Source: Sipunculus nudus (lineage: Eukaryota > Annelida > Sipuncula > Golfingiida > Sipunculidae). Taken from it: DNA of 64,000 nt. How positions within the stretch are numbered: position 1 is the first letter of the stretch; each line of letters opens with the position of its first letter. The notes beneath the pieces were generated by a model that saw only the letters and a list, made by a program, of their open reading frames with translations, searched no databases and was not told the DNA's origin. Position numbers and translations under genes: made by a program. Shown piece by piece: positions 34,190 to 43,698 of this stretch. The stretch is from the NCBI GenBank assembly GCA_026874595.1, contig CM049315.1, forward strand, positions 78,477,401 to 78,541,400, written 5' to 3'.

Positions 34190-34900
34190 ATGCATGATAT
34201 CTCAAATAAAACAAGCTAGATCATTCTAATATTCACAGGGATGTTTGGCAGCTATGAGGAATCTTGACCTTTCGAATTACAAACCTGTATGTATTCCAAT
34301 TTGGCCACCAGTGAACAACTGGTGATTTTCTTACACCTTCGACATCTTAAAAAGAACATGCTTGATTTTTCTCATATCCACAGGGATGTTTGGTACCTAA
34401 AAGGGCTCCAGACATATCGAATGACACCCTCTCTGGGTATTCAGGTTTTTTTTGGCATGAAATATCTTAATAAGAACGTGCTTGATCTTTCTCATATTCA
34501 TTGGGATGGTTGGTACCTAACAGGGCTCCAGACCTGCAGAATTACAGACTTGTCGGAATTGCTATATGGCTGCCAGAGCACAATCGGTGATTTTTGTTGT
34601 TGTGTGCTATATCTCAATAAGAAGATGCTTGATCTTCATCATATTCACAGTATGATTGGTACCTATGAGGGCTTCAGACCTATCGAATTACAGACCTGGT
34701 GGAAATGCAATATGACTGCCAGAGCAAAATCGGTGATTTTATTTCACACCGGATATCCCAACAAGAACATGCTTGTTCTTTCTCAAATTGAAAAAGATGA
34801 TTGGTGCCATCCCTGTCAAATAACAGACCCACCCAAAGTACTATATGGCGGCCTGTCCAGGATCAGAGATTTTCTGTTGCAAACATTTTCACAAACAGAA
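34190..34900 (+). repeat. Repeat R of X2, with a 218-codon open frame at 34289-34945
   Basis: Five diverged units (GGTACC or its equivalent at about 34242, 34392, 34512, 34658 and 34797). An open frame of 218 codons covers 34289-34945 and shows recurrent LNKN.LDLSHIH and LLYG motifs. Spacing of 120 then 146 bp puts units in different frames, and X1/X2 differences are mostly replacement changes, so I treat the frame as fortuitous. A recent lineage-specific coding role cannot be excluded from sequence alone. Confidence 0.6.
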
Positions 34901-35123
34901 ACAGATCAAGGCCGCATGGGACGCACAAAATTGATAGCAACATAATAATCTAATCATTCAAGCACTGTTGCTCTGATGATGACGATGAGGATGAATTTTT
35001 TTTACATACAAAGTCGAGAAGACGACAGAGGATATCATGCAAATATTCCTGCAGTCAGACGACGAAGATTTTGAAGGGTTTGGTAGAGTCTAGATGAACT
35101 GTAACGACCATTTGCGATTCATG
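34481..35123 (+). repeat. 643-bp tandem duplication, left copy
   Basis: Begins at CTTGATCTTTCTC in repeat R and ends at TTTGCGATTCATG. Every base tested is offset by 643 from the right copy. Confidence 0.9.
34954..35093 (+). pseudogene. Acidic C-terminal relic (X2, left), frameshifted
   Basis: Same text as 16131-16265 but with eight T after GATGAA, which puts the SDDEDFEGF end out of frame with the acidic start. Confidence 0.4.
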
Positions 35124-35766
35124 CTTGATCTTTCTCATATTCATTGGGATGGTTGGTACCTAACAGGGCTCCAGACCTGCAGAATTACAGACTTGTCGGA
35201 ATTGCTATATGGCTGCCAGAGCACAATCGGTGATTTTTGTTGTTGTGTGCTATATCTCAATAAGAAGATGCTTGATCTTCATCATATTCACAGTATGATT
35301 GGTACCTATGAGGGCTTCAGACCTATCGAATTACAGACCTGGTGGAAATGCAATATGACTGCCAGAGCAAAATCGGTGATTTTATTTCACACCGGATATC
35401 CCAAAAAGAACATGCTTGTTCTTTCTCAAATTGAAAAAGATGATTGGTGCCATCCCTGTCAAATAACAGACCCACCCAAAGTACTATATGGCGGCCTGTC
35501 CAGGATCAGAGATTTTCTGTTGCAAACATTTTCACAAACAGAAACAGATCAAGGCCGCATGGGACGCACAAAATTGATAGCAACATAATAATCTAATCAT
35601 TCAAGCACTGTTGCTCTGATGATGACGATGAGGATGAATTTTTTTTACATACAAAGTCGAGAAGAGGACAGAGGGTATCATGCAAATATTCCTGCAGTCA
35701 GACGACGAAGATTTTGAAGGGTTTGGTAGAGTCTAGATGAACTGTAACGACCATTTGCGACTCATG
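35124..35766 (+). repeat. 643-bp tandem duplication, right copy
   Basis: The junction TTCATG|CTTGATC shows only TG of shared sequence between the two breakpoints. It carries its own 164-codon frame (35094-35588), identical to the left copy except for one residue (KKN for NKN), so it is recent. X3 lacks it. Confidence 0.9.
35597..35736 (+). pseudogene. Acidic C-terminal relic (X2, right), frameshifted
   Basis: Duplicate of 34954-35093 with the same eight-T shift, so the shift predates the duplication. Confidence 0.4.
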
Positions 35767-36413
35767 TCTTTGGTGATTTAGTACCATATCTTTAGTGATT
35801 TAATATCATTTGAAACCATTTGAAAGTTTTCTGTGGAATATGCTAGATGAAACTGAAAATTCTGATGAAAATACCTGTTTATACATTTTCTTTTGTGATA
35901 AAGATTGTTATAAATACTGATATTTTAGTTATAGACTTTTTTTTGTCAATTTTACTGGTTAATTTACATATTTGCTAGATATGCCTATGGTGATTTAGTA
36001 CAATATCTTTAGTAATTCAATACCATATGTAACCAAATGCAAATGTTGATCATTTGCTACTCATATTTTTTTTTATTTACTACCATATGCAATCATTTCT
36101 AGTGTTTAACATTTACTGCTTGTATTTTTTTTTGTGATTTATTACCATTTGCAACCATACGCATGTGTTGTGTGAAAATTGTTCAATAAAATAAATAATG
36201 CCTGCGTAAATGTTTATAAGTTTTCATATGTGAAAAAAAAGATCGTTAGAAATACACACATTTTTATTATGGAGTTTTTATCATCAATTTACTGGGGTGG
36301 TTAATATCAATATAAAAATCATAAATGGTTTACATTTTAGTATATGTGGGGCCCTCTTAGGATCTTGTCCAACCAATTGTAGTTTCTAATAAATTTGCTT
36401 ACCCATTTTTCAG

Positions 36414-36535
36414 AGAAAACCAAGACTTGAGTTCCTATCAACAATCATCCTGGATTTATGGACAGTTGGCAATTACCTAAACAAGAGTTCCTGACAAAAT
36501 CTGCACCAGTGGACTGTACCCCTCTCCATAAAAAG
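36414..36535 (+). pseudogene. E1 of X3, disrupted
   Basis: 122 bp with intact acceptor and GTAAGCAG donor, but GACTTGAG replaces GACTGGAG (in-frame TGA), ACCTAAACAA adds another stop, and one base is inserted before the donor. Confidence 0.5.
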
Positions 36536-36561
36536 GTAAGCAGTCAGGGAGGTCATTAGTA

Positions 36562-38325
36562 TAGGTTACTTAGTTGTTAGGCAGGTCCCTTTAGGGTAGG
36601 GTACTTAGTCGGTAGGCAGGTCCCCCAGGGTAGGTTACTTAGTCTGTAGGCAGGTCCCTTTAGGGTAGGGTACTTAGTCGGTAGGCAGATCTCTTAAGGG
36701 TAGGGTACTTAGTCGGCAGGCAGGTCCCTTTAGGGTAGGGTACTTAGTCGGCAGGCAGGTCCCTTTAGGGTAGGGTACTTAGTGGGTAGGCAGGTCCTCT
36801 AAGGCAGGGTACCTAGTCTGTAGGCAGGTCCCTTTAGGGTAGGGTACTTAGTGGGTAGGCAGGTCCCTTTAGGGTAGGGTACTTAGTGGGTAGGCAGGTC
36901 CCTCTAAGGCAGGGTACTTAGTGGGTAGGCAGGTCCCTTTGAGCAGGGTACTTAGTGGGTAGGCAGGTCCCTTTAGGGCAGGGTACTTAGTGGGTAGGCA
37001 GGTCCCTTTAGGGTAGCGTACTTAGTCGGTAGGCAGGTCCCTTTAGGGTAGCGTACTTAGTCGGTAGGCAGGTCCCTTTAGGGTAGCGTACTTAGTCGGT
37101 AGGCAGGTCCCTTTAGGGTAGCGTACTTAGTCGGTAGGCAGGTCCCTTTAGGGTAGGGTACTTAGTCGGTAGGCAGGTCCCTTTAGGGTAGGGTACTTAG
37201 TCGGTAGGCAGGTCCCTTTAGGGTAGGGTACTTAGTCGGTAGGCAGGTCTCTTAAGGGTAGGGTACTTAGTCGGCAGGCAGGTCCCTTTAGGGCAGGGTA
37301 CTTAGTCGGCAGGCAGGTCTATTTAGGCTAGGGTACTTACTGGGTAGGCAGGTCCCTTTAGGGTAGGGTACTTAGTGGGTAGGCAGGTCCCTTTAGGGTA
37401 GGGTACTTAGTGGGTAGGCAGGTCCTTTTAGGCTAGGGTACTCAGTGGGTAGGCAGGTCCCTTTAGGGTAGGGTACTTAGTGGGTAGGCAGGTCCCTCTA
37501 AGGCAGGGTACTTAGTGGGTAGGCAGGTCCCTTTAGGGTAGGGTACTTAGTGGGTAGGCAGGTCCCTCTAAGGCAGGGTACTTAGTGGGTAGGCAGGTCC
37601 CTTTAGGGCAGGGTACTTAGTCGGTAGGCAGGTCCCTTTAGGGCAGGGTACTTAGTGGGTAGGCAGGTCCCTTTAGGGTAGCGTACTTAGTCGGTAGGCA
37701 GGTCCCTTTAGGGTAGCGTACTTAGTCGGTAGGCAGGTCCCTTTAGGGTAGCGTACTTAGTCGGTAGGCAGGTCCCTTTAGGGTAGCGTACTTAGTCGGT
37801 AGGCAGGTCCCTTTAGGGTAGGGTACTTAGTCGGAAGGCAGGTCCCTTTAGGGTAGGGTACTTAGTCGGTAGGCAGGTCTCTTAAGGGTAGGGTACTTAG
37901 TCGGCAGGCAGGTCCCTTTAGGGTAGGGTACTTAATCGGCAGGCAGGTCCTTTTAGGCTAGGGTACTTAGTGGGCAGGCAGGTCCCTTTAGGGTAGGGTA
38001 CTTAGTGGGTAGGCAGGTCCCTTTAGGGTAGAGTACTTAGTGGGTAGGCAGTTCCTTTTAGGCTAGAGTACTCAGTGGGTAGGCAGGTCCCTTTAGGCTA
38101 GGGTACTTAGTGGGTAGGCAGGTCCCTTTAGGGTAGGGTACTTAGTGGGTAGGCAGGTCCCTTCAGGGTAGGTTACATAGTGGGTCGGCAGGTCCATTTA
38201 CGGTAGGGTACATAGTCAGTAGGCAGGTTTCTTTAGGGTAGGGTACTTAGTCGGTAGGCAGTTTGTTAGTATAGGGTAGGGTAATTAGTCGGTAGGCAGT
38301 TTGTTAGTATAGGGTAGTCAGACTA
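36562..38325 (+). repeat. 35-bp minisatellite V3 (about 50 units)
   Basis: More homogeneous than V2, with runs of identical 35-bp units (for example four GGTAGCGTACTTAGTCGG variants at 37010-37140 and again at 37675-37800, offset about 665 bp), which indicates a second-order repeat here too. No inverted segments were seen. Confidence 0.95.
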
Positions 38326-38354
38326 CTGGTAGAAAGAAACCTGTCTGCTTACAT

Positions 38355-38413
38355 AATGATGTAAGTATTGACTTGAGAGATATTTTGTCTCACAAGTCGA
38401 TACTTACATCATT
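38355..38413. repeat. Stem-loop before E2 (X3), 24 of 26 pairs
   Basis: Arms 38355-38380 and 38388-38413; one mismatch is shared with X2 and one is private. Confidence 0.85.
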
Positions 38414-38427
38414 TTCTTTACTTCCAG

Positions 38428-38568
38428 GTCGCTGAATACACGTTCCTGGGGGCGTATGACCTCAACTGTTTTGGTGCAGGCAGTGCATCATTCCAACCTG
38501 TTGTGTGCCAGGTGGATCTGCCCTGGGCAATGGATATTAAAAAAATTAAACACTTCCGACTGAAATGA
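38428..38568 (+). pseudogene. E2 of X3, 46 codons and stop
   Basis: Same as X2 E2 apart from VAEY for VSEY. The splice acceptor TTTACTTCCAG is intact. Confidence 0.4.
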
Positions 38569-38744
38569 TAATGTATGGTATACCTATTCCTTTCACTCTC
38601 ATTGTATATTTACTTAAGTTTCCTCAATACAAATTTGACTTGGTCTTGTTGTCTGAATAGTCCATCTATTTAATTGCAGACCGGTTGGTATTCCAATATT
38701 TGCTCACAGAGCACAATGGATGATTTTCTTCATGCATGATATCT

Positions 38745-39480
38745 CAAATAAAACAAGCTAGATCATTCTAATATTCACAGGGATGTTTGGCAGCTATGAG
38801 GAATCTTGACCTTTCGAATTACAAACCTGTATGTATTCCAATTTGGCCACCAGTGAACAACTGGTGAATTTCTTACACCTTCGATATCTTAAAAAGAACA
38901 TGCTTGATTTTTCTCATATCCACAGGGATGTTTGGTACCTATAAGGGCTCCAGACATATCGAATGACACCCTCTCTGGGTATTCAGGTTTTATTTGGCAC
39001 GTAATATCTTCTAAGAACGTGCTTGATCTTTCTCATATTCATTGGGATGGTTGGTACCTAACAGGGCTCCAGACCTGCAGAATTACAGACTTGTCGGAAT
39101 TGCTATATGGCAGCCAGAGCACAATCGGTGATTTTTGTTGTTGTGTGCTATATCTCAATAAGAAGATGCTTGATCTTCATCATATTCACAGTATGATTGG
39201 TACCTATGAGGGCTTCAGACCTATCGAATTACAGACCTGGTGGAAATGCAATATGACTGCCAGAGCAAAATCGGTGATTTTATTTCACACCGGATATCCC
39301 AACAAGAACATGCTTGTTCTTTATCAAATTGAAAAAGATGATTGGTGCCATCCCTGTCAAATAACAGACCCACCCAAAGTACTATATGGCGGCCTGTCCA
39401 GGATCAGAGATTTTCTGTTGCAAACATTTTCACAAACAGAAACAGATCAAGGCCGCATGGGACGCACAAAATTGATAGCA
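38745..39480 (+). repeat. Repeat R of X3, with a 184-codon open frame at 38932-39486
   Basis: Same units as X2. A small deletion near 39010 changes the upstream frame relative to X2, so the open frame starts later. This is further evidence that the frame is not maintained. Confidence 0.6.
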
Positions 39481-39489
39481 ACATAATAA

Positions 39490-39636
39490 TCTAATCAATT
39501 CAAGCACTGTTGCTCTGATGATGACGATGAGGATGAATTTTTTTTTACATACGAAGTCGAGAAGAGGACAGAGGATATCATGCAAATATTCCTGCAGTCA
39601 GACGACGAAGATTTTGAAGGGTTTGGTAGAGTCTAG
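39490..39636 (+). pseudogene. Acidic C-terminal relic (X3), in frame
   Basis: Nine T after GATGAA keep the frame open: SDDDDEDEFFF, then VEKRTEDIMQIFLQ and SDDEDFEGFGRV, stop. An upstream stop at 39487-39489 limits it. Confidence 0.35.
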
Positions 39637-40309
39637 ATGAACTGTAACGACCATTTGCGACTCATGTCTTTGGTGATTTAGTACCATATCTTTAGTGATT
39701 TAATATCATTTGAAACCATTTGAAAGTTTTCTGTGGAATATGCTAGATGAAACTAAAAATTCTGATGAAAATACCTGTTTATACATTTTCTTTTGTGATA
39801 AAGATTGTTATAAATACTGATATTTTAGTTATAGACTTTTTTTTGTCAATTTTACTGGTTAATTTACATATTTGCTAGATATGCCTATGGTGATTTAGTA
39901 CAATATCTTTAGTAATTCAATACCATATGTAACCAAATGCAAATGTTGATCATTTGCTACTCATATTTTTTTTTATTTACTACCATATGCAATCATTTCT
40001 AGTGTTGATCATTTACTGCTTGTATTTTTTTGTGATTTATTACCATTTGCAACCATACGCATGTGTTGTGTGAAAATTGTTCAATAAAATAAATAATGCC
40101 TGCGTAAATGTTTATAAGTTATCATATGTGAAAAAAAAGATCGTTAGAAATACACATTTTTATTATTGAGTTTTTATCATCAATTTACTGGGGTGGTTAA
40201 TATCGATATAAAAATCATAAATGGTTTACATTTTAGTATATGTGGGGCCCTCTTAGGATCTTGTCCAACCAATTGTAGTTTCTAATAAATTTGCTTACCC
40301 ATTTTTCAG

Positions 40310-40431
40310 AGAAAACCAAGACTTGAGTTCCTATCAACAATCATTCTGGATTTATGGACAGTTGGCAATTACCTAAACAAGAGTTCCTGACAAAATCTGC
40401 ACCAGTGGACTGTACCCCTCTCCATAAAAAG
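40310..40431 (+). pseudogene. E1 of X4, first copy, disrupted
   Basis: 122 bp; shares the TGA and the AAACAAGAG change with X3 E1. Donor GTAAGCAG is intact. Confidence 0.5.
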
Positions 40432-40454
40432 GTAAGCAGTCAGGGAGGTCATTA

Positions 40455-40765
40455 GTATAGGTTACTTAGTTGTTAGGCAGGTCCCTTTAGGGTAGGGTAC
40501 TTAGTCGGTAGGCAGATCCCCCAGGGTAGGTTACTTAGTCTGTAGGCAGGTCCCTTTAGGGTAGGGTACTTAGTCGGTAGGCAGGTCTCTTAAGGGTAGG
40601 GTACTTAGTCGGCAGGCAGGTCCCTTTAGGGTAGGGTACTTAGTCGGCAGGCAGGTCCCTTTAGGGTAGGGTACTTAGTGGGTAGGCAGGTCCTCTAAGG
40701 CAGGGTACTTAGTCTGTAGGCAGGTCCCTTTAGGGTAGGGTACTTAGTAGGTGGGCAGGTCACTT
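40455..40765 (+). repeat. 35-bp minisatellite V4a (about 9 units)
   Basis: Same unit and starting order as V3. It breaks off at GTCACTTTATATATGTATA. Confidence 0.9.
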
Positions 40766-40860
40766 TATATATGTATATATAGTTTAGTATATGTGGGGCC
40801 CTCTGAGGATCTTGTCCAACCAATTGTAGTTTCTAATAAATTTGCTTACCCATTTTTCAG

Positions 40861-40983
40861 AGAAAACCAAGACTGGAGTTCCTATCAACAATCATTCTGG
40901 ATTTATTGACAGTTGGCAATTACCTAAACAAGAGTTCCTGACACAACCTGCACCAGTGGACTGTACCCCTCTCCATAAAAAAG
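40861..40983 (+). pseudogene. E1 of X4, second copy, disrupted
   Basis: 123 bp. It keeps GACTGGAG (no TGA there) but has the ACCTAAACAA stop and extra A before the donor, which is weakened to GTAAACAG. Confidence 0.5.
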
Positions 40984-41009
40984 GTAAACAGTCAGGGAGT
41001 TCATTAGTA

Positions 41010-41403
41010 TAGGTTACTTAGTCCTTAGAAAGGTCCCTTTAGGGTAGGGTACTTAGTCGGTAGGCAGGTCCTCTAGGGTAGGGAACTTAATCAGTAGGCA
41101 GGTCCCTTTAGGGTAGCATGGTACTTAGTGGGTAGGCAGGTCCCTTTAGGGTAGGGTACTTAGTGGGTAGGCAGGTCTCTTTAGGCTAGGGTGCTTAGTG
41201 GGTAGGCAGGTCCCTTTAGGCTAGGGTACTTAGAGGGTTGGCAGGTCCCTTTAGGGTAGGGTACTTAGTCGGTAGGCAGGTCCCTTTAGGGTAGGGTACT
41301 TAGTGGGTAGGCAGGTCCCTTTAGGCTAGGGTACTTAGTGAGTAGGCAGGTCCCTTTAGGCTAGGGTACTTAGTCAGTAGGCAGTTTGTTAGTATAGGGT
41401 ACT
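41010..41403 (+). repeat. 35-bp minisatellite V4b (about 11 units)
   Basis: Ends with the constant tail GCAGTTTGTTAGTATAGGGT, then switches abruptly to the 280-bp module. Confidence 0.9.
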
Positions 41404-42451
41404 GCAACTAATTATGCACAGCGTCCATCTGTTCATCTGCCTTGGGATAAAATCACTCATATCTCAGCAGTGGTTTGACTTATCCACCTGAAATTTTGCA
41501 GGTTTATACAACCTGGACAGGTTTCTTGATTTTATGACAGGTGGCGCCACCTACAATCATGTTTACTCTGCAGACATCCAAGCTCTCATCTCAGGAACTG
41601 TTTGACCAATAGGGCCAAAAGTTTGCATGTGTATAGATCTCACATAGCTCTTCATTATAGGCAAAACTTGTGGTGCCACCTGCAACCATTAATGCACAGC
41701 ACCCATCTGTTCATCTGCCTTGGGATAAAATCACTCATATCTCAGCAGTGGTTTGACTTATCCACATGAAATTTTGCAGGTTTATACATCCTTGACAATT
41801 TTCTCTATTTTATGACAGGGGGCGCCACCTACATACACGTTTACTCTGCAGACATCCAAGCTCATATCTCGGGAACTGTTTGACAGATTGAGCCAAAATT
41901 TTGCATGTGTATAGATCTCACATAGCTCTTCATCATAGGCAAAACTGGTGGTGCCACCTGCAACCACTTATGCACAGCGTCCATCTGTTCATCTGCCTTG
42001 GGATAAAATCACTCATATCTCAGCAGTGGTTTGACTTATCCACTTGAAATTTTGCAGGTTTATACATCCTTGACTGCTTTCTCAGTTTATTATATTTGGT
42101 GCCACCTACATTCACGTTTACTCTGCAGACATCCAAGCTCATATCTCGGGAACCGTTTGACCGAATTGGGCCAAAATTTTGCTTGTATATAGATCTCACA
42201 TAGCTCATCATAACAAGCCAAACTGGTGGTGCCACCTCCAACCATTTATGCATAGCGTCCATCTGTTCATCTGCCTTTGGATAAAATCACTCATATCTCA
42301 GCAGTGGTTTGACTTATCCACCTGAAATTTTGCAGGTTTATACATCCTTGACAATTTTCTCTATTTTATGACAGGTGGCGCCACCTATATTCAAGTTTAC
42401 ACTGCAGACATCCATGCTCATATCTCGGGAACCGATTGACTGATTGAGCCA
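41404..42451 (+). repeat. Family-B-type 280-bp tandem array fragment (four units)
   Basis: Unit starts (ATGCACAGCGTCCATCTG-like) lie near 41413, 41691, 41970 and 42249, about 279 bp apart. Exact AGGTGGCGCCACCT occurs at 41539 and 42373, with one-base variants elsewhere. No subterminal repeats or hairpin are present, so it is a fragment. The minus-strand frames 41782-42262 are repeat-borne. Confidence 0.9.
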
Positions 42452-43698
42452 AATTTTGTTGATGCATAATTGGAGGGAATCTTGTGTTTTCATGGACCAA
42501 TAATTAACTGATCTGATCAATTCAAACTGTTTTATATTCAACAGGAAGATAGAGATCCTCTGACCACAGCATGAGGACTGATGCAGGGCCTCCAACATTC
42601 CTCCACGGGTTGCCAGCCCAGCCCAGCAAGGCCAACTGCAGCCTGTTGTACAAAAGCAGGGGAGTTCAGCAGGTACATACCCATGACACATCTGGCCAAC
42701 CTATACCTGGGCTCCATTATGGTGACCTCTATAACAGGATGAGTTGCAATCCTTATTCCACACAAGCTGGTATTTGTGAAAAAGGGTGAATTTTAGACCC
42801 AACATCTAGGCCTTCCATTTCTGAAACCAAATTTTGCTAATTTTAAACTAAATTTTGAAGCAACTTTTCTCATTGGAATTTTGTTGATGCATAATTGGAG
42901 TGAATCTGTGTTTTCATGGACCATTAATTAACTGATCTGATCAATTCAGACTGTTTTATATTCAGCAGGAAGATAGAGATCCACTGAACACAGCATGAGG
43001 ACTGATGCAGGGCCGCCAACATTCCTCCACAGGTTGCCAGCCCAGCCCAGCAAGGCCAACTGCAGCCTGTTGTACAAAAGCAGGGGAGTTCAGCAGGTAC
43101 TTACCCTTGACACATCTGGCCAACCTACACCTGGGCTCCATTAGCCTTCAATTCTCTCTCCAATTCCAGGCCTTCCAGTTCTGAAAGCAAATTTTATACT
43201 TACTACACCTGGGCTCCATTATGGTGACCTCCATGACAGGAGGAGTTGCAATCCTTATTACACACAAGCTGGTGTTTGTTGAAAAGGGTGATTTTTAGAC
43301 CCAAAATCTAGGCCTTCCATTTCTGAAACCAAATTTTGCTAATTTTAAACTTATTTTCTTGTAGCAAATTTTCTGATTGGAATTTTGTTGATGCATAATT
43401 GGAGTGAACCTGTGTTTTCATGGACCATACATAAACATAAATAAACTATGGGGCCAGGCATATAAATAGTTGTGAGGAAGTTCTTCTGATTCAGTTTAGC
43501 CTTCAATTCTCTCTCCAATTCCAGGTCTCCAGTTCCAAAAACAAGTTTTTAACTTTTTCTAGAAGCAACTTTTCTCATTGGAATTTGCTGATGCATAATC
43601 GGAGTGAATCTGTGTTTTCATGGCCCAATAATTAACTGATCTGATCAATTCAAACTGTTTCATATTCAACAGGAAGATAGAGATCCACTGACCACAGC
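42452..43698 (+). repeat. S424 lead-in, irregular units
   Basis: The first units after the junction include a recombinant with a CTCCATTAGCCTTCAATTC join and a second partial tail, so they do not belong to a full higher-order copy. Confidence 0.7.
42545..42672 (+). other. Exon-like 128-bp cassette of S424 (type example)
   Basis: Bounded by TTTTATATTCAACAG before it and CAG|GTACATAC after it. The same 128-bp length is seen at 43673-43800 and 46382-46509. All three forward frames hit a stop within about 30 bases (GCGTGA-, CACTGA- and AGATAG-containing registers in the common version), so it cannot be an internal coding exon. It could be a non-coding exon of a satellite transcript, or the signals may be fortuitous. 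Confidence 0.4.

Larger units (their letters stand above)
16608..36077 (+). repeat. Segmental duplication copy X2 (with giant minisatellite)
   Basis: Same block order as X1 and near identity in the non-satellite parts of the left side (E1 differs by few bases). It lacks the TA-flanked element. Its minisatellite has grown to about 16.7 kb, and its 3' part contains a 643-bp tandem duplication. Confidence 0.85.
36078..39975 (+). repeat. Segmental duplication copy X3
   Basis: Same order as X2 but only 3.9 kb, with a 1.8-kb minisatellite and no 643-bp duplication. Its 3' half is nearly identical to that of X2. Confidence 0.85.
39976..41403 (+). repeat. Segmental duplication copy X4 (truncated, internally duplicated)
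   Basis: It has the 5' block, E1 and V4a, then restarts at TATATATAGTTTAGTATATG (about 40770) with a second E1 and V4b, and ends at 41403, where family-B-type repeats begin. E2, R and the relic are absent. Confidence 0.8.

Noticed and set aside
11527-38325. 35-bp direct repeats as a CRISPR array
   Set aside because: The units are contiguous with no spacers, drift in sequence, and the context is eukaryotic.
41782-42691. Minus-strand frames of 61-117 codons in the 280-bp fragment and S424 junction
   Set aside because: They are made of repeat text, one crosses the junction between two unrelated repeats, and none has a recognisable domain.
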